Assembly: GCF_023716925.1 (NCBI RefSeq)
Contig: NZ_JAMQQG010000290.1
Coordinates: 1 to 36,945, forward strand
Direction: 5' to 3'
Length of the DNA stretch: 36,945 bases
DNA from: Frankia sp. R82
Lineage (GTDB): Bacteria > Actinomycetota > Actinomycetes > Frankiales > Frankiaceae
The notes beneath the pieces are model-generated. The model searched no databases. It was not told the origin of the DNA and saw only the letters and a program-made list of their open reading frames with translations. Made by a program: the position numbers and the translations under genes. Of the stretch, positions 7,971 through 17,729 are shown one piece after another. Each line of letters begins with the position of its first letter. Within the stretch, counting starts at the first letter, position 1.

Positions 7971-9038
7971 GTGCCGGATACGGTGCTTGTTCGGGCTGGT
8001 GTCGGGCTGTCGAGGCGGAAGGTGCGGGCGGTGGTCGCTGAGGGTCGGGACCGCGGCGTCGCGGAGAACCATCCGTCTGGCTCGGGCCGACGGCGCCAGA
8101 CCTTCCGTGCGGTGGCGTTCGGCAATCCGACCGCGGGCGGCGCGGGCGTCATCCGTGCCGCTCCCGTGACGGAGCGTTCCGCCCTCGCCCCGACTGCCTG
8201 GCCGCAGAGTCCGGATTCGGGCTCTGTCCCGGTGGCTGAGAGCCAAGCCCCAGCCCCGACGCCGGGCCCGGGCATCCCGCGCCGCCGCGGTGGTCCAGCC
8301 GCCCCGGCCGACCGAGGTGGCTCAGCGGACCGGGGTGGCTCAGCGGACCGGGGTGGCCAGGTCGACCCAGGCAGCCCGGTCGTATCGGGTAGCCCGGTTG
8401 TATCGGGTAGCCAGGGTCACACAATCAATCCGGCGAATCGGACCGGGGTGCCGCGCCCGGCTTCGGCGGACAAACCTGATGCGGTCCGTTCCACGGTGCT
8501 TACCAATGCGTCGCGCCCGAGGAGAGCACCGGACATTCGTCCGGAGCGTGCCGCCGGCCCGGCCGGAAACCGGATGACGCCATCGGCGTCACAGCGTGAT
8601 TATCGGCTGGAGCCGTCATCGGTGGGACGCGGATATACCGGCCTGCTGGACAGTGTCAGTTCCACCGGCCTACAGCCCGCCCTGGCGGACGTCCCGTCCA
8701 AGCGGCCCGTCCCGTCCGAGCGGCCCATCCCGTCCGAGCGGCCCGTCCGGCCGGCCGGATCCGCTTCGCAGGCAGGGCGCGTGCCGCCCGGCGCGCTGGC
8801 GGCCACGTCCGCCACGTCGAGTGGCGATCGCAGTGCTGCGTGGACGGGGTCAGCTGCGGCGCGCCGGATGGCTCTGCTGGTGCTGGAGGCCGCGGTCGTG
8901 GTCATCGTCCTGCTCATTGGGGTGTCCCTGGGACGGACACTGGCGCTGCCCGGCGATGCCGGGCCGCTGGCCCGGCTCGCCGACTGGGGTCGGGCGAACC
9001 ACCTGTCCTTTGTCGTCAACCGGGTCGACCGCTCCTGA
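7971..9038 (+). CDS. Low-complexity protein with a single C-terminal membrane anchor
   Basis: An open frame of 355 residues from a GTG. About 295 residues are rich in Arg, Pro, Ser and Gly with several hexapeptide repeats from 18-bp units (DRGGSA, SPVVSG, VPSERP), and are probably disordered. Near residue 300 comes one strong membrane helix (MALLVLEAAVVVIVLLIGVS), then a short tail PGDAGPLARLADWGRANHLS. The place after DUF3180 matches that of the Ala/Arg/Pro-rich transmembrane protein in mycobacterial folK clusters, which supports a real gene, but sequence similarity cannot be claimed. There is no good ribosome binding site; the real start may lie downstream, for example ATG 8574. The tail resembles the N-terminal lead-in of secreted phosphodiester glycosidase-type proteins, a weak impression only. 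Confidence 0.55.
   Translation: MPDTVLVRAGVGLSRRKVRAVVAEGRDRGVAENHPSGSGRRRQTFRAVAFGNPTAGGAGVIRAAPVTERSALAPTAWPQSPDSGSVPVAESQAPAPTPGPGIPRRRGGPAAPADRGGSADRGGSADRGGQVDPGSPVVSGSPVVSGSQGHTINPANRTGVPRPASADKPDAVRSTVLTNASRPRRAPDIRPERAAGPAGNRMTPSASQRDYRLEPSSVGRGYTGLLDSVSSTGLQPALADVPSKRPVPSERPIPSERPVRPAGSASQAGRVPPGALAATSATSSGDRSAAWTGSAAARRMALLVLEAAVVVIVLLIGVSLGRTLALPGDAGPLARLADWGRANHLSFVVNRVDRS
8310..8363 (+). repeat. 18-bp tandem repeat, three copies
   Basis: GACCGRGGTGGCTCAGCG repeats at 8310 and 8328, with a partly changed third copy at 8346. It encodes DRGGSA hexapeptides in the low-complexity membrane protein. Confidence 0.85.
8373..8408 (+). repeat. 18-bp direct repeat, two copies
   Basis: AGCCCGGTCGTATCGGGT and a copy with one change lie head to tail, 9 bp after the preceding array. 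They encode SPVVSG twice. Confidence 0.85.
8691..8744 (+). repeat. 18-bp tandem repeat, three copies
   Basis: GTCCCGTCCGAGCGGCCC and two near-identical neighbours encode (V/I)PSERP hexapeptides in the same protein. Confidence 0.88.
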
Positions 9039-9454
9039 GCGGTGGCCGGTCCGATCGGGGGGCCCGAAAGGGGGGCTTGGTCCGGCGGACGGCGGCGGAC
9101 GTCCGCCAACGGCGGCAGCCGCGGCGATGGGAGCGCAGGGCGAGGTCTGTTGTCGTCTGTTGTTGTAATTGTTGTCTTATGGTCACCGATGCGGGCGGTT
9201 GAGGCGCTATTCGCCGAGTAGGAGGGTCGAGGGGGCGGTGGCGCTTCGAGGTGGGTGTGGTCCGCCATGTGGGCCATGTCAAAAATGGTCCGTTCTGGTG
9301 GCCCGGATCCCTTGCCTGAAGGCGCCTTCGGCGTGTCAAATCGGTATTGGCAGGTCTGTCGTATTCCGTCGACCTCGTCTGGCGAGCTCGTCTGGCGAGC
9401 TCGTCTGGCGAGCTCCGCGATCCCGACCTGCCAGAAGGCATCCAGGGAGGCCAT
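9039..9454. other. Intergenic region with a structured repeat cluster
   Basis: About 415 bp without a gene. It holds a T-rich stretch (about 9146-9182), a 12-bp palindrome GAAGGCGCCTTC (9318-9329), a 13-bp triple repeat (9374-9412), and a 9-bp inverted pair (9348-9356 and 9425-9433) enclosing the triple repeat. Confidence 0.6.
9374..9412. repeat. 13-bp tandem repeat, three exact copies
   Basis: CTCGTCTGGCGAG is repeated three times exactly; each junction forms the palindrome GAGCTC. The array is flanked by TGGCAGGTC (9348-9356) and its reverse complement GACCTGCCA (9425-9433). Unlike the other arrays in the window its unit is not a multiple of three. Confidence 0.9.
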
Positions 9455-9970
9455 GTGCGTCCGAGACCGGTAGCTGCCCCCGAGGTCCCGCTGACTGGTG
9501 ACGCTGGCTTCGGCTCCTCGCTACGGCGTGGGCTGGGGCCCGGTTCGGCGGGATCATCCCGCCTCGTGTCCGTGGCTGCCGAGGTCACCGACGGGCCGGG
9601 CCGTCCGGCCACCGAGGCCGAGGCAAGTGCGATCACCGCCGCGCTGGTGGACAGTCCGCTGGTCCCGCCTGGCGAGTTGCGGGTCAGCGGGATTCGTACG
9701 TCCACGGGCGCGCCGGACTGGGCCTTCGCTGTCCTGCGGGTCCCCGACGGGCGTGATCCGTCCATCGCCGTGCTGCGCTGGGATGTCAGCTCCGGCTGGG
9801 TGCTAGACCAGGTCGGTATCGCCCGGCTGGGCTGTGCGGTGGGTGGCGGTCCGGTGGCGGGGCGGCGTCCCGAGCTGACGGTCGTCCCGCCGACCGGCCG
9901 TTCCTCTGGGGTCCCCCGGGCGCACCGGGAGGCCGCCGGCACTGCCCGTGGCGTGGCGCGGCAGGGCTAA
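9455..9970 (+). CDS. Hypothetical protein
   Basis: A 171-residue protein I do not recognise. GTG 9455 is favoured because AGGGAGG lies four bases upstream; a later GTG at 9566 is possible, but has no ribosome binding site. The central part looks ordered: PATEAEASAITAALVDSPLV as a helix, then alternating strands in WAFAVLRVPDG and SIAVLRWDVSSGWVLDQVG, ending IARLGCAVGG. A strand-rich domain with a tryptophan-led strand and a late cysteine recalls small secreted actinobacterial proteins, but no signal peptide is seen at this start. The last 40 residues are Pro/Arg/Gly-rich. It sits about 50 bp before the helicase pair and may be expressed separately from it. Confidence 0.55.
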   Translation: MRPRPVAAPEVPLTGDAGFGSSLRRGLGPGSAGSSRLVSVAAEVTDGPGRPATEAEASAITAALVDSPLVPPGELRVSGIRTSTGAPDWAFAVLRVPDGRDPSIAVLRWDVSSGWVLDQVGIARLGCAVGGGPVAGRRPELTVVPPTGRSSGVPRAHREAAGTARGVARQG

Positions 9971-10008
9971 CCCGCGACGGCGCTTCGTCGCCTGCGGCGG
10001 GCGCCAGC

Positions 10009-10014
10009 TACCGT
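10009..10014 (+). promoter_or_regulatory. -10 element TACCGT for a leaderless start
   Basis: TACCGT lies exactly seven bases before GTG 10022, which is in frame with the Helicase_C_3 protein. This fits leaderless transcription as known from actinobacteria and favours 10022 over ATG 10016. Confidence 0.5.
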
Positions 10015-10021
10015 CATGAGA

Positions 10022-12610
10022 GTGACGATGCCGGCTGACGAGGCGCAGGACGAGTCCGTGACCCTGGCGGACTGGCTTCGTGCGCAGCCGGATGAGGTGA
10101 TCATCCGCCTGCTCCTGCTGCGCCCCGACCTTGCTACTCCGCCGCCGCCGGACTTCGCCGTCCTGGCCGCGCGGATGGAGGTCAGAGTCAGCGTCACCCG
10201 GGTGGTGGACCGGCTCGACACCTTCGTCCACGAGGTGCTCCAGGCCCTCACCGTGCTGCCCGCCGGCGTGTCGCTGGCAGAACTGGTCGCGTTCACCGGG
10301 CTGCGCGAGGCGGCCTCGGCGGTGCGGCGGCTACGTGAACTCGGCCTGGCCTGGGGCGACGACACGGCGTTGCGGATCGTCGGGATGGCCGTCGACCTGG
10401 TCGGCGAGCGGCCACTCGGGCTCGGTCGGCCGGTCCGGCAGTGTCTGTCGAACTACCGGAACGCGCAGCTGAACCGGCTGGCAGCCGCGCTCGGGGGCAC
10501 CCCGAGCCAGCACTCCGGTGCTGACATCGGTTCCGCCCGATCGACCGGGTCCACCGCGTCCGACCCGGCTGAGCCGGGCGGGCGGGGCTGGGGTGGTCCG
10601 GGTGGGCGTCCCGACCTGGTCAGCGTCGTCGGCGCGCTGTTCGACGATCCCGCGCGGATTCAGGGGTGGCTTGACAGCTGCTCCCCGCGGGCCCGTGAGC
10701 TGCTGGAGCGACTGGCCACCGAATCGTCGCTCGGCAGCACCACCGCGGCGCACCGGGTGCTTCCCGTCGAGCAGGCCAGCACGCCGATCGAGGAGCTGCT
10801 GGCCCGCGGGCTCATCGTCGGGATCGACGACGAGAAGGTCGAGCTGCCCCGCGAGGTCGGCCTGGTGGTGCGCGGCGAGGCACCGGCCGGTCCCCTGCAT
10901 CCCCGGCCGCCCGCGATCGAGGGCACCGAGGTCGGCGCGGCCGGCGTGGACGGCGCCGCGGCCCTCACCGCGCAGACAGTGGTCCGCTGGGTCACGACGG
11001 TGGTCGACGCCTGGGGGGAGACGCCGCTGACCCCGCTGCGGACCGGCGGGCTCAGCGTGCGCGACCTGCGTGCCACCGCCCGCCTGCTCGACTCCGACGA
11101 GCGCGTCGCCGCCTTCGTCGTCGAACTGGCCTGGGCCGCGGGGCTCGTCGACGCGACCACCGGCAACGACGTCCAGTTCATGCCGACGGCAGCCTACGAC
11201 CGCTGGGGCACCGAGGCGATCGAGGTCCGGTGGGCGATGCTGGCCGACAGCTGGTTGCGCGCCCCGGTCGCCGCCTGGCTGATCGGTGAGCGCGACGAAC
11301 GGGGTCGTCAGATCGCCGCCCTGTCGCCGGACGTGCGCCGCGGCGTCGCCCGGGAGCTACGGGCCGACGTGCTGCGCGCGCTCGGTGCCGCGCCGCCGGC
11401 GGTGGCGCCGAGCGCCGCGTCGCTGCGGGCCCTGCTTGCCTGGCGGGCACCTCGGCGCACCGGCACGTTCCTGGACCGGATGATCGAGAGCACGGTGGCC
11501 GACGCCGAGCTGCTCGGCCTCACCGGTCGAGGCTCGCCCAGCACGGTCGGGCGGGTGGTCATCGAACAGCTCGAGGCGGAGCTGGCCGATCCCGCCCGCA
11601 CTCCACTCGCACCGGGACGGCCCGCCGCCGGCGCCACCGACCTGTGCGCACGGCTCGCGGACGCGCTCGGTCCGCTGCTACCCGAGCCGGTGGAGGAACT
11701 GCTGCTGCAGGCCGACCTGACGGCCGTCGCCCCGGGGCCGCTGGTGCCCCGGGTCGCCGCCCGGCTGGCCCGGATGGCGGACGTCGAGTCCACCGGAGCG
11801 GCCACCGTCTACCGGTTCACCGAGGACTCGCTGCGCCGGGCGTTCGACTCGGGGCTGACCGCCGAGGACCTGCACGACGACCTCGCCCGCTGGGGCCGCA
11901 CCGGCATCCCGCAGGGACTCACCTATCTGATCGACGACACCGCCCGCCGGCACGGCCGGATGCGGGCCGGTCCGGCCGCGAGCTACCTGCGCTGTGACGA
12001 CACCGCCCTGCTCGCCGAGGTGGTCGCCAGCCGGGGGACGCAGGCCCTGGGCCTGCGCCGGATCGCGCCGACCATCGTCATCTCGTCGCTGCCGGTGAAC
12101 GAGCTGCTGGCCGGCCTACGCGCCGCCGGGTACGCGCCGGTCGCCGAGGCGCCTGACGGCCGGGTGCTGCTCAGCCGCCCCACCACTCACCGGACCCCGG
12201 CCCGCGCCCGCCCCACCTCGGGCGATGTCGCCGACAGCCGGCTTGCCCAGGCCCGTGACGTGTTGCGGCTGGTGCGTCGCGGCGATGACAGCGCACGCAC
12301 CCTGCGGGCGGCCAGATCCACCGACATCGCCGGGTTCGGGCTCACCCGCTCCGCGCCGCTCATCCTGACGATGCTGCAGAACGCCGTGCGGGAGAAGCAG
12401 CGGATCCTGCTGGGCTACGTCGACCAGCAGGGCACCCCCCGCGACCGGATCGTGCGGCCCACCGCCCTGGACGGCGGCTGGCTCACCGCCTGGGACGAAC
12501 TCACCGACCAGCCGCGCCGGTTCGCGCTGCATCGGGTCACCGGCATCGCCGAACTGGGTCGCCCGGGTGGTGTCCCACCCGCCCGGGCGGATTCGGACGC
12601 ACCGCACTGA
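10022..12610 (+). CDS. Helicase_C_3 / WYL-domain protein, partner of XPB helicase
   Basis: An 862-residue protein of the actinobacterial 'helicase-associated' family (Helicase_C_3), found beside XPB helicase genes; the Mycobacterium tuberculosis counterpart is next to the XPB gene there too. The N-terminus (LADWLRAQPDEVIIRLLLLR, then DLATPPPPDFAVLAARMEVR) is the family's opening winged-helix-like region. The Helicase_C_3 core lies around residues 570-730 (QADLTAVAPGPLVPRVAARL; AVRGTQALGLRRIAPTIVIS-like segment). The last 80 residues form a WYL-type ligand/nucleic-acid sensing fold (LQNAVREKQRILLGYVDQQG, FALHRVTGIAEL). It lacks its own Walker motifs, so it is not an ATPase by itself. The start is taken at GTG 10022 on the leaderless signal; ATG 10016 is the alternative. 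XPB follows on the same strand after 124 bp, suggesting a functional pair in DNA repair or nucleic-acid remodelling. Confidence 0.88.
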   Translation: MTMPADEAQDESVTLADWLRAQPDEVIIRLLLLRPDLATPPPPDFAVLAARMEVRVSVTRVVDRLDTFVHEVLQALTVLPAGVSLAELVAFTGLREAASAVRRLRELGLAWGDDTALRIVGMAVDLVGERPLGLGRPVRQCLSNYRNAQLNRLAAALGGTPSQHSGADIGSARSTGSTASDPAEPGGRGWGGPGGRPDLVSVVGALFDDPARIQGWLDSCSPRARELLERLATESSLGSTTAAHRVLPVEQASTPIEELLARGLIVGIDDEKVELPREVGLVVRGEAPAGPLHPRPPAIEGTEVGAAGVDGAAALTAQTVVRWVTTVVDAWGETPLTPLRTGGLSVRDLRATARLLDSDERVAAFVVELAWAAGLVDATTGNDVQFMPTAAYDRWGTEAIEVRWAMLADSWLRAPVAAWLIGERDERGRQIAALSPDVRRGVARELRADVLRALGAAPPAVAPSAASLRALLAWRAPRRTGTFLDRMIESTVADAELLGLTGRGSPSTVGRVVIEQLEAELADPARTPLAPGRPAAGATDLCARLADALGPLLPEPVEELLLQADLTAVAPGPLVPRVAARLARMADVESTGAATVYRFTEDSLRRAFDSGLTAEDLHDDLARWGRTGIPQGLTYLIDDTARRHGRMRAGPAASYLRCDDTALLAEVVASRGTQALGLRRIAPTIVISSLPVNELLAGLRAAGYAPVAEAPDGRVLLSRPTTHRTPARARPTSGDVADSRLAQARDVLRLVRRGDDSARTLRAARSTDIAGFGLTRSAPLILTMLQNAVREKQRILLGYVDQQGTPRDRIVRPTALDGGWLTAWDELTDQPRRFALHRVTGIAELGRPGGVPPARADSDAPH

Positions 12611-12734
12611 GCCAACCTGTCGGAGGCCGCCTGTACCGTCGGAGAAGGTCGATGGGCGTCGGCGGTGACCGCGGGCGTCCAAGGAGGCCGCCGGGCGAGT
12701 GTGGCCGGGCGGTGCAGCGAGAGGGTGGTGGCGA

Positions 12735-14411
12735 GTGGCGGACGGCCCTCTGATCGTTCAGTCGGACAAGACCCTCCTGCTGGAGGTCGATCATCCCGGC
12801 TCGGCGGAGGCCCGGGCAGCCATTGCTCCGTTCGCCGAGCTGGAGCGCTCCCCGGAGCATGTGCACACCTACCGGATCACGCCGCTGGCGCTGTGGAACG
12901 CCCGCGCCGCCGGGCACGATGCCGAGCAGGTCGTCGACGCGCTCGTCCGGCACTCCCGGTATGCGGTCCCGCATGCGCTGCTGGTGGATGTCGCCGACAC
13001 GATGGACCGTTACGGTCGGCTCCGCCTGGAGAAGGATCTGGTCCACGGCCTGGTCCTGCGGGCGCTCGACCGCGCGGTGCTCGTCGAGGTGGCCCGGGCC
13101 AAGCGGGTCATCCCGATGCTCGGTCAGCGCATCGACGACGACACCATCGCCGTGCACCCGTCCGAGCGCGGCCGGCTCAAGCAGGCACTGCTCAAGCTCG
13201 GCTGGCCGGCGGAGGACCTCGCCGGCTACGTCGACGGCGAGAAGCACTCGATCGCGCTGGTGGAGGACGGCTGGCAGCTGCGTGACTACCAGCAGGGCGC
13301 GGTCGCAGGTTTCTGGGAGGGCGGGTCCGGCGTCGTCGTGCTGCCCGCCGGTGCCGGCAAGACCATCGTCGGCGCCGCGGCGATGGCCCAGGCCGGCGCC
13401 ACCACGCTCATCCTGGTGACGAACACGGTGGCCGGTCGGCAGTGGCGGCACGAGCTGCTGCGCCGCACGACCCTGACCGAGGACGAGATCGGCGAGTACT
13501 CCGGCGAGCGCAAGGAGATCCGCCCGGTCACCATCGCCACCTACCAGGTCATGACGGCTCGTCGCAAGGGCGAGTACCTGCACCTGGATCTGTTCGGCGC
13601 CCGTGACTGGGGTCTGATCATCTACGACGAGGTGCATTTGCTGCCGGCCCCGGTGTTCCGGATGACCGCCGACCTGCAGTCCCGCCGCCGGCTCGGCCTC
13701 ACCGCCACCCTGGTCCGCGAGGATGGCCGGGAGGGCGACGTGTTCTCCCTGATCGGCCCGAAACGCTACGACGCCCCGTGGCGGGAGATCGAGGCGCAGG
13801 GCTGGATCGCCCCTGCCGAGTGCACCGAGGTGCGGGTCACCCTCACCGACGACGAGCGGATGGCCTACGCCGTCGCCGAGCCGGAGGAGCGGTACCGGAT
13901 GTGCGCGACCGCCGCCAGCAAACGGGCGGTCGTGCGGCGCCTCGTCGAGCGGCACGCCGACGACCGGGTGCTGGTGATCGGCGCGTACCTCGACCAGCTC
14001 GACGAACTCGGCCGGATGCTGGATGCTCCGGTCATCCAGGGCTCCACCCGCAACCGGGAGCGCGAGCGTCTGTTCGAGGCGTTCCGCACCGGGGAGATCA
14101 CCACCCTGGTCGTCTCCAAGGTCGCCAACGTCTCCATCGACCTGCCCGAGGCTGGCGTGGCCGTACAGGTGTCGGGCACGTTCGGGTCCCGCCAGGAGGA
14201 GGCGCAGCGCCTGGGCCGGGTGCTGCGGCCCAAGGCCGATGGTCGCAGCGCGCACTTCTACACGGTCGTCTCCCGCGACACTCTTGACCAGGAGTACGCC
14301 GCGCACCGGCAGCGCTTCCTCGCCGAGCAGGGCTACGCCTACACGATCGTCGACGCCGACGACATCCCCGACGAGCTCGACAGCCCCGACGAGCTGGGCA
14401 GCCCCGAGTAG
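12735..14411 (+). CDS. XPB/Ssl2-type DNA repair helicase
   Basis: A 558-residue superfamily 2 DNA helicase of the bacterial XPB family, an ATP-driven 3'-5' DNA unwinder linked to repair. Visible motifs: N-terminal damage-recognition-like region (IVQSDKTLLLEVDH and on), Q-motif region LRDYQQGAVAGF, Walker A LPAGAGKTIVGAAA, Walker B/DEVH box YDEVHLLPA, motif III LGLTATLVREDG containing the RED motif typical of XPB, and motif VI QRLGRVLRPK. The length is as expected. GTG 12735 is chosen because residues from there (VADGPLIVQSDKTLLLEV) match the family N-terminus and a GAGAGGGTGGT purine stretch lies upstream. A TACCGT -10-like element sits at 12634-12639. It is paired with the upstream Helicase_C_3/WYL gene. 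The C-terminal tail has a short DSPDELGSPE repeat. Confidence 0.95.
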   Translation: MADGPLIVQSDKTLLLEVDHPGSAEARAAIAPFAELERSPEHVHTYRITPLALWNARAAGHDAEQVVDALVRHSRYAVPHALLVDVADTMDRYGRLRLEKDLVHGLVLRALDRAVLVEVARAKRVIPMLGQRIDDDTIAVHPSERGRLKQALLKLGWPAEDLAGYVDGEKHSIALVEDGWQLRDYQQGAVAGFWEGGSGVVVLPAGAGKTIVGAAAMAQAGATTLILVTNTVAGRQWRHELLRRTTLTEDEIGEYSGERKEIRPVTIATYQVMTARRKGEYLHLDLFGARDWGLIIYDEVHLLPAPVFRMTADLQSRRRLGLTATLVREDGREGDVFSLIGPKRYDAPWREIEAQGWIAPAECTEVRVTLTDDERMAYAVAEPEERYRMCATAASKRAVVRRLVERHADDRVLVIGAYLDQLDELGRMLDAPVIQGSTRNRERERLFEAFRTGEITTLVVSKVANVSIDLPEAGVAVQVSGTFGSRQEEAQRLGRVLRPKADGRSAHFYTVVSRDTLDQEYAAHRQRFLAEQGYAYTIVDADDIPDELDSPDELGSPE

Positions 14412-14417
14412 CTCTGC

Positions 14418-14439
14418 GCCGGCTGGTCGGCCCGCCGGC
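14418..14439. terminator. Possible bidirectional terminator between convergent genes
   Basis: GCCGGC at 14418-14423 can pair with GCCGGC at 14434-14439 over a ten-base loop, between the XPB stop and the Uma2-family stop. There is no U-tract, so the call is weak. Confidence 0.35.
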
Positions 14440-15038
14440 TAGTCGGCGTCGGGTGGGTCGATCAGTTCGGCCGTGCGCACCGTCACCGGGAAGGGCCGGA
14501 CGGTGCGAAACGTGGCATCCGGCCCGGTCACGCTGGTGGGGACGTAGGCGCCGGCGACCAGCTCGAACGCCGTGAGCGTCATCGTGTCCGGGTCGACGAG
14601 CCAGCAGGCCGGCACGCCCCACTCCCGGTACAGATCGAGCTTGATGGTCCGGTCGTAGCGTCTGGTGCTCGCATCGGCGACCTCGACGACCAGAAACGGC
14701 GTCTCCTGGAGCGGCCGGCTGTCCGCCGGAGCCGGACTCGAGGTGACCACCACGTCCGGCACCAGCAGACAGCGCGATGACACCTGCATGCCCACCCCGG
14801 CCGTCAGCACCTGCGCGCCGGAGGTCGTCGCATCGGTCAGCAACCGGGCCAGCCGGCTGGTCACCCGGGCACGCAGTGGCGTGGGCCAGGGGCGCACGAC
14901 GCACAGGCCGTCGATCAGCTCCACGCGGGCATCGTCACCGCTTGCCACGAGATCGGCGACGGTGACCGGTGGGGCGGGGACCGTCACTGACGGACGGCGG
15001 ACACGGGACTGCGCACTGGCCTGGACCACGCTATCCAT
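14439..15038 (-). CDS. Uma2-family (DUF820) putative endonuclease
   Basis: A 199-residue protein of the Uma2/DUF820 family, whose fold is that of PD-(D/E)XK nucleases. Family features are visible: VELIDGLCVVRPWPTPLR near residue 50, VPDVVVTSSPAP (first catalytic Asp), FLVVEVADASTRRYDRTIKL (Glu and later Lys of the active site) and YREWGVPACWLVDPD. The biological role is unknown; many actinobacterial genomes carry many copies. I chose ATG 15038 because the reading frame upstream enters an AT-rich, palindromic stretch that looks like a promoter region; an ATG at 15149 in the same frame would add 37 unlikely residues. It converges on the XPB gene. Its own regulation may involve the inverted repeat at 15099-15124. 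Confidence 0.85.
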   Translation of the reverse strand: MDSVVQASAQSRVRRPSVTVPAPPVTVADLVASGDDARVELIDGLCVVRPWPTPLRARVTSRLARLLTDATTSGAQVLTAGVGMQVSSRCLLVPDVVVTSSPAPADSRPLQETPFLVVEVADASTRRYDRTIKLDLYREWGVPACWLVDPDTMTLTAFELVAGAYVPTSVTGPDATFRTVRPFPVTVRTAELIDPPDAD

Positions 15039-15072
15039 CGTGCCGCGCGGATCACCACGTGTCGAAACCGCC

Positions 15073-15078
15073 AGGCTA
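15073..15078 (-). promoter_or_regulatory. Candidate -10 element (TAGCCT) for the Uma2-family gene
   Basis: TAGCCT on the reverse strand lies about 35 bases before the chosen ATG at 15038, in a locally AT-richer stretch. It gives a leader of about 28 nt. No clear -35 is seen. Confidence 0.35.
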
Positions 15079-15098
15079 ATTGTCCGTGTCGCGCAATT

Positions 15099-15124
15099 CG
15101 TCGACTTTAAATGATCAGTCGACG
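15099..15124. promoter_or_regulatory. Inverted repeat upstream of the Uma2-family gene
   Basis: CGTCGACT and AGTCGACG form an exact 8-bp inverted repeat around the AT-rich spacer TTAAATGATC, with further partial pairing (CAATT / AATTG) outside. It stands just upstream of the candidate -10 and may be an operator, but no binding protein is known to me. Confidence 0.45.
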
Positions 15125-15758
15125 GCAAATTGTCGATAAGAAGTGACATGAAACTCTTGCGGCAGCCTCCTACTCCTTGGTAACTTGCTCTCCGCTACAG
15201 GAGATCGGGATTTCACCGACAGAAGGCCGTCTCGGGGAGTGCCTCCCGGCGTCCGCTCCGTCCCGGGCGTTCGCCTGCTCCCAGGCCGCGGTCGCGGTGG
15301 TCCGCCTGCGTGGAACCTCCCGTCCACTCAGGCGGGCCCTCCTCCGGCCCAGTCCCATGGCGCCCATGCCTCCTGACACCTGCTGGGGCCGCTCGTTCCT
15401 TGCTGGCCCAGGCATGCCGTCTCCTTCGCGGGCCTCAGGCTTCTTCCTCGGTCGGCTGCCGCCACCCCCTGGAAAGGTGCCTTCCTGCTGGTTCCCGCCG
15501 GCTCTGCGCGCGGGCCCCCTGGGCGGCTCGCCTGCTCTCCGTCCGGCCCAGCCGAGCCGCCCGTCGGGGGGCCCGTCGACGGTCCCGCACCGGGTGCTGG
15601 TGAATGCCTGGCCGGGTTGCGCTGCCATGGTCCGTGCTGGTCCGGGTTTGTCCACCCCGTCTGGGGGAGCGGTCCAGGGTTCGCCTGTACCGGGGTGACG
15701 AATACCTCTTTCTGGGATTGTTGCAGCGATTGAGTCGGATCGAAGGATCGGGTACAGA
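15125..15758. other. Stretch without a recognisable gene
   Basis: About 630 bp between the Uma2-family promoter region and the groEL terminators. Open frames exist on both strands (for example reverse 15170-15811 and forward 15177-15698), but none has a ribosome binding site, domain or consistent codon pattern. I looked for RNase P RNA, tmRNA and riboswitch signatures and found none. Confidence 0.4.
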
Positions 15759-15806
15759 AACGACGAAAGGCGACGCCGCGTGGGAGCGGAGCCGCCTTTC
15801 GTCGTT
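15759..15806. terminator. groEL: Strong stem-loop downstream of groEL
   Basis: AACGACGAAAGGCG (15759-15772) pairs perfectly over 14 bp with CGCCTTTCGTCGTT (15793-15806), loop 20 nt with possible inner pairing. On the groEL strand it is followed by TCTGT. It is a good intrinsic terminator or RNA-stability element, 120 bases after the groEL stop. Confidence 0.7.
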
Positions 15807-15859
15807 ACCATTCGTGCTGAATCGGAGCGGTACGGGTGGTGCGCCGCCCCGCTCCGGTG

Positions 15860-15883
15860 CGGCCGACCCGGCCGGGTCGGCCG
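15860..15883. terminator. groEL: 24-bp perfect palindrome just after groEL
   Basis: Positions 15860-15883 are a perfect 24-bp palindrome (half-site CGGCCGACCCGG), able to form a hairpin of about 10 bp starting 45 bases past the groEL stop. With the following stem-loop it makes a likely tandem terminator. Confidence 0.6.
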
Positions 15884-15928
15884 GGGCAGCCAGTGTTACC
15901 GAGGTGACGTTCCGAGACTGGAGGAGTC

Positions 15929-17689
<1,761 letters not shown>

Positions 17690-17695
17690 TCAGCC

Positions 17696-17722
17696 TTGGC
17701 ACTCCCTGCATGAGAGTGCCAG
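17696..17722 (-). promoter_or_regulatory. CIRCE operator, groEL-proximal copy
   Basis: TTGGCACTC-N9-GAGTGCCAG matches the HrcA operator consensus (TTAGCACTC-N9-GAGTGCTAA) with arms complementary at eight of nine positions. It lies about 145-171 bases upstream of the groEL start. Confidence 0.9.
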
Positions 17723-17729
17723 CTCATGT

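Noticed and set aside
15170-15811. Open frames and possible structured RNA between the Uma2 and groEL genes
   Set aside because: No ribosome binding site, domain, or signature of RNase P RNA, tmRNA or a known riboswitch could be found.
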